The notes beneath the pieces are model-generated. The model was not told the DNA's origin. It saw nothing but the letters and a program-made list of their open reading frames with translations, and searched no databases. A DNA stretch of 7,310 nt from JAFMIT01 sp049421205 (GTDB lineage: Bacteria > Actinomycetota > Actinomycetes > S36-B12 > UBA5976). The position numbers and the translations under genes were made by a program. Of this stretch, positions 5,348-7,310 are shown piece after piece. The DNA lies in contig JBMSMQ010000037.1 in assembly GCA_049421205.1 (NCBI GenBank), positions 1 through 7,310 on the forward strand. The letters are read 5' to 3'. How positions within the stretch are numbered: position 1 is the stretch's first letter; every line of letters starts with the position of its first letter.

Positions 5348-7310
5348 GGGGCACGTCGCAATGTGATGATGTGTGCAACGGAATCAAACGGGTTTAATTC
5401 AATATGAACATCCTTATGCCAAGTCCAAGTTGTGTCAGTGATGAGATCGTGGGCAAGTAGTCGATCGTTCCAATCAAAACCAAGCTCTGGCATATTGAGA
5501 TGAAGCGTCGTGCTTTGAGTGTTATGAGTGTCCAGTGTGCAGATAACAAGCACAGTATCGTCCCTGTCAGTTTTGCTGTAGGCAATGATGTGCGGGGAGT
5601 CTGTGGCATGAAAAACAACATCACGAAGTGTTTGAAGTGCAGGATGGTCACGTCGCAATTCGTTAAGTCGCTTGATGTAAGGAGCGAGCGTTCTAAGTTC
5701 CCGATCTGCGGCTTTCCAATCCCGAACTTTTAATTCATATTTTTCGCTATCGATATATTCTTCACTGCCAGGATGATGTGCCGTTGATTCATACAGTTCA
5801 AAACCAGAATAGACACCCCAGGTAGGTGAAAGTGTGCTAGCTAGGGTTGCTCGGATTGCAAAACCTGCAGGCCCTGAGTGTTGCAAATACTCCGGCAGTA
5901 TGTCTGGAGTATTAACGAAGAAGTTTGGCCGCATAAATGCAGAGTCGTCACCTGAGAGTTGATTGACATATTCAATGAGTGATTGCTTGTCATTCTTCCA
6001 TGTGAAATAGGTATAGGACTGCTGAAATCCGACCTCAGCCAAAATGCGCATGAGGTTTGGTGTTGTAAATGCTTCGGATAGGAAAATAACATCCGGATCA
6101 GTTCTATTGATGCTACGAATCAATCGTTGCCAGAGCCACACTGGTTTGGTGTGAGGGTTATCAACCCTAAAAATTCTGACGTTTCGATTCATCCAAAATC
6201 GAACAATCCGTTCAATCTCCTCAAATAAGCCCTCTGGATCTGTATCAAAGTGAAGTGGATAAATATCTTGATATTTTTTTGGAGGATTTTCAGCATAGGC
6301 AATGCTTCCATCTGCCCTGGTCTTGAACCAGGAAGGGTGACTTTTCACCCAAGGGTGATCAGGGGATGCCTGTAGTGCTAAATCAAGCGCGATTTCAATT
6401 CCAAGTTTTTGTGCTTTTTGAACGAAGTTATCGAAGTCTTTCAATGTTCCTAAATCTGGATGGACCGCATCGTGACCGCCATCCTTACTTCCAATTGCCC
6501 AAGGGGATCCAACATCATTTTTCTCTGCAAGAAGCGAGTTGTTCTTACCTTTTCGATGAGTAGTTCCAATTGGATGTATCGGAGGTAAATACACAACATG
6601 AAATCCCATATCGGCAATTGCTTCTAGTCGAGCGCTTGCTGATTTGAATGTTCCTGATGTGTAGGGGTTGAGCTTTGCACCCTCAGATCGTGGAAAGAAT
6701 TCGTACCACGATCCATAAAGCGCACGTCTACGCTCGACAAGGATAGGAAAATTCTTTGACACCGTAACCAAATTTCGAAGCGGATTTGTAGTGAGCGCTT
6801 GGTTTATCGTTGGATGAATTGCCGCTTGCAATCGAGTCCCTGGGTCGAGTGTCGTATCTTGAAGAACCGAGAGTGCTTGTTGGATTGCAGTTTTCACTTT
6901 TGAATCAAGAGCCAATTGCTGAAGCGCACGATTAAGTAGTAAAGCACCCTCTTTGAGTTCAAGATCAACATCGATGCCTGCTGGAATTTTGATGGACGCC
7001 GCGTGTACCCAGGTGCCCCAGACATCATCCCAGGCTTCAACTTGAAAGTGTGCAAGTCCAAGGGACTGGAATCTCACATCGACACTGAAGCGATGGTTAT
7101 ATCCAGGTGTTGCGCGCAGTCTGTAAGAAGAGCCATCTGATTCGAAAACAACAACGGATACCCCAAGTTTGTCGTGGCCCTCGCGAAGTGCTGTTGCTCG
7201 AACACGCATGCGTTCATCAACAACCGCTTTTGCGGGCAAGTCACCACCCTCAACAACGGGCCACACATCCTTAATCGGAAAGCGGCCAACGAGAGAATTG
7301 TGGCTCTTCA
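5344..7310 (-). CDS. glgE: Alpha-1,4-glucan:maltose-1-phosphate maltosyltransferase GlgE, 5' end at window edge
   Basis: GlgE (GH13_3) transfers maltosyl from alpha-maltose-1-phosphate to alpha-1,4-glucan, releasing phosphate. Numbered from the GTG at 7266, the frame shows the N-domain (1-105), a helical insert (about 105-180), the catalytic barrel from LYGSWYEFFPRS (183-194), and a beta C-domain (about 560-640). Catalytic residues are Asp369 in FRVDNPHTKP, Glu398 in FLSEAF and Asp455 in NTPDIL. The intervals of 29 and 57 match Streptomyces coelicolor Asp394, Glu423 and Asp480. Phosphate-contacting candidates are Asn327, Lys330 and Tyr332 (ENPPKKYQD) and Asn370. GTG 7266 is not the real start: the frame stays open upstream and encodes VGRFPIKDV, aligning with the conserved VGRIPVLDV-type N-terminus. 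The last two window bases give a codon xTG, which could be the start and would make a protein of about 655 residues. The promoter lies right of the window. The gene is coupled to glgB by ATGA. A maltose-1-phosphate supplier (TreS-Pep2 or GlgA/GlgM) is not in view. Confidence 0.97.
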   Translation of the reverse strand, partial: KSHNSLVGRFPIKDVWPVVEGGDLPAKAVVDERMRVRATALREGHDKLGVSVVVFESDGSSYRLRATPGYNHRFSVDVRFQSLGLAHFQVEAWDDVWGTWVHAASIKIPAGIDVDLELKEGALLLNRALQQLALDSKVKTAIQQALSVLQDTTLDPGTRLQAAIHPTINQALTTNPLRNLVTVSKNFPILVERRRALYGSWYEFFPRSEGAKLNPYTSGTFKSASARLEAIADMGFHVVYLPPIHPIGTTHRKGKNNSLLAEKNDVGSPWAIGSKDGGHDAVHPDLGTLKDFDNFVQKAQKLGIEIALDLALQASPDHPWVKSHPSWFKTRADGSIAYAENPPKKYQDIYPLHFDTDPEGLFEEIERIVRFWMNRNVRIFRVDNPHTKPVWLWQRLIRSINRTDPDVIFLSEAFTTPNLMRILAEVGFQQSYTYFTWKNDKQSLIEYVNQLSGDDSAFMRPNFFVNTPDILPEYLQHSGPAGFAIRATLASTLSPTWGVYSGFELYESTAHHPGSEEYIDSEKYELKVRDWKAADRELRTLAPYIKRLNELRRDHPALQTLRDVVFHATDSPHIIAYSKTDRDDTVLVICTLDTHNTQSTTLHLNMPELGFDWNDRLLAHDLITDTTWTWHKDVHIELNPFDSVAHIITLRRAP

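Noticed and set aside
5394..5651. Minus-strand 85-codon frame inside glgE
   Set aside because: It is a shifted frame within the conserved GlgE C-terminal region. GlgE itself is intact, so there is no sign of a frameshift or overlapping gene.
5344..7310. GlgE reading as trehalose synthase or a general alpha-amylase
   Set aside because: The NPPKKYQD and FRVDNPHTKP motifs, the helical insert, and catalytic spacing identical to GlgE exclude these.
1..7310. CRISPR array, tRNA, insertion sequence, prophage or defence genes
   Set aside because: No repeated units, terminal inverted repeats, transposase or tRNA-like folds were seen, and nearly every base is accounted for by housekeeping-type genes.

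Overview
The window looks like a piece of chromosome from a low-GC, streamlined member of the Actinobacteria. Two things support this: a NucS/EndoMS mismatch endonuclease, and a GlgE-type maltosyltransferase next to its branching enzyme. The bases are only moderately GC-rich (mid-40s percent by eye), genes overlap or almost touch throughout, and there is essentially no intergenic DNA. A freshwater planktonic lineage such as Nanopelagicales (acI) would fit, but the genus is inference. I see no mobile element, repeat array, tRNA or rRNA, and no gene-free stretch longer than 16 bases.

Left half, plus strand (1-3188): five co-directional genes packed like one operon. They are the 3' part of nucS (non-canonical mismatch repair), a 94-residue Cys/His protein that may bind zinc, two unrelated-looking alpha/beta hydrolases, and a thioredoxin-TPR protein of the CnoX/YbbN type. 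Junctions are a 7-bp gap, a 1-bp overlap, a 4-bp ATGA overlap and a 16-bp gap. The promoter must lie left of the window.

Right half, minus strand (3185-7310): glgE followed by glgB, joined by a 4-bp ATGA overlap. GlgE adds maltosyl units from alpha-maltose-1-phosphate to a growing alpha-1,4-glucan, and GlgB introduces the alpha-1,6 branches. Together they are the polymer-building end of the GlgE pathway for glycogen-like glucan. GlgE runs off the right edge, very probably by only its start codon or a few residues. Its reading frame continues upstream of the first in-window start (GTG at 7266) through conserved N-terminal sequence.

The two transcription units converge and their stop codons overlap by 2 bases inside an 8-bp palindrome, so there is no room for a dedicated terminator. 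From memory, the order nucS - small hypothetical - thioredoxin/TPR - (convergent) glgB - glgE resembles the Rv1321-Rv1327c region of Mycobacterium tuberculosis, so this looks like an old actinobacterial gene neighbourhood rather than an acquired island. I found no clearly new system. The best candidates for undescribed biology are the small Cys/His protein behind nucS and the coupled hydrolase pair.
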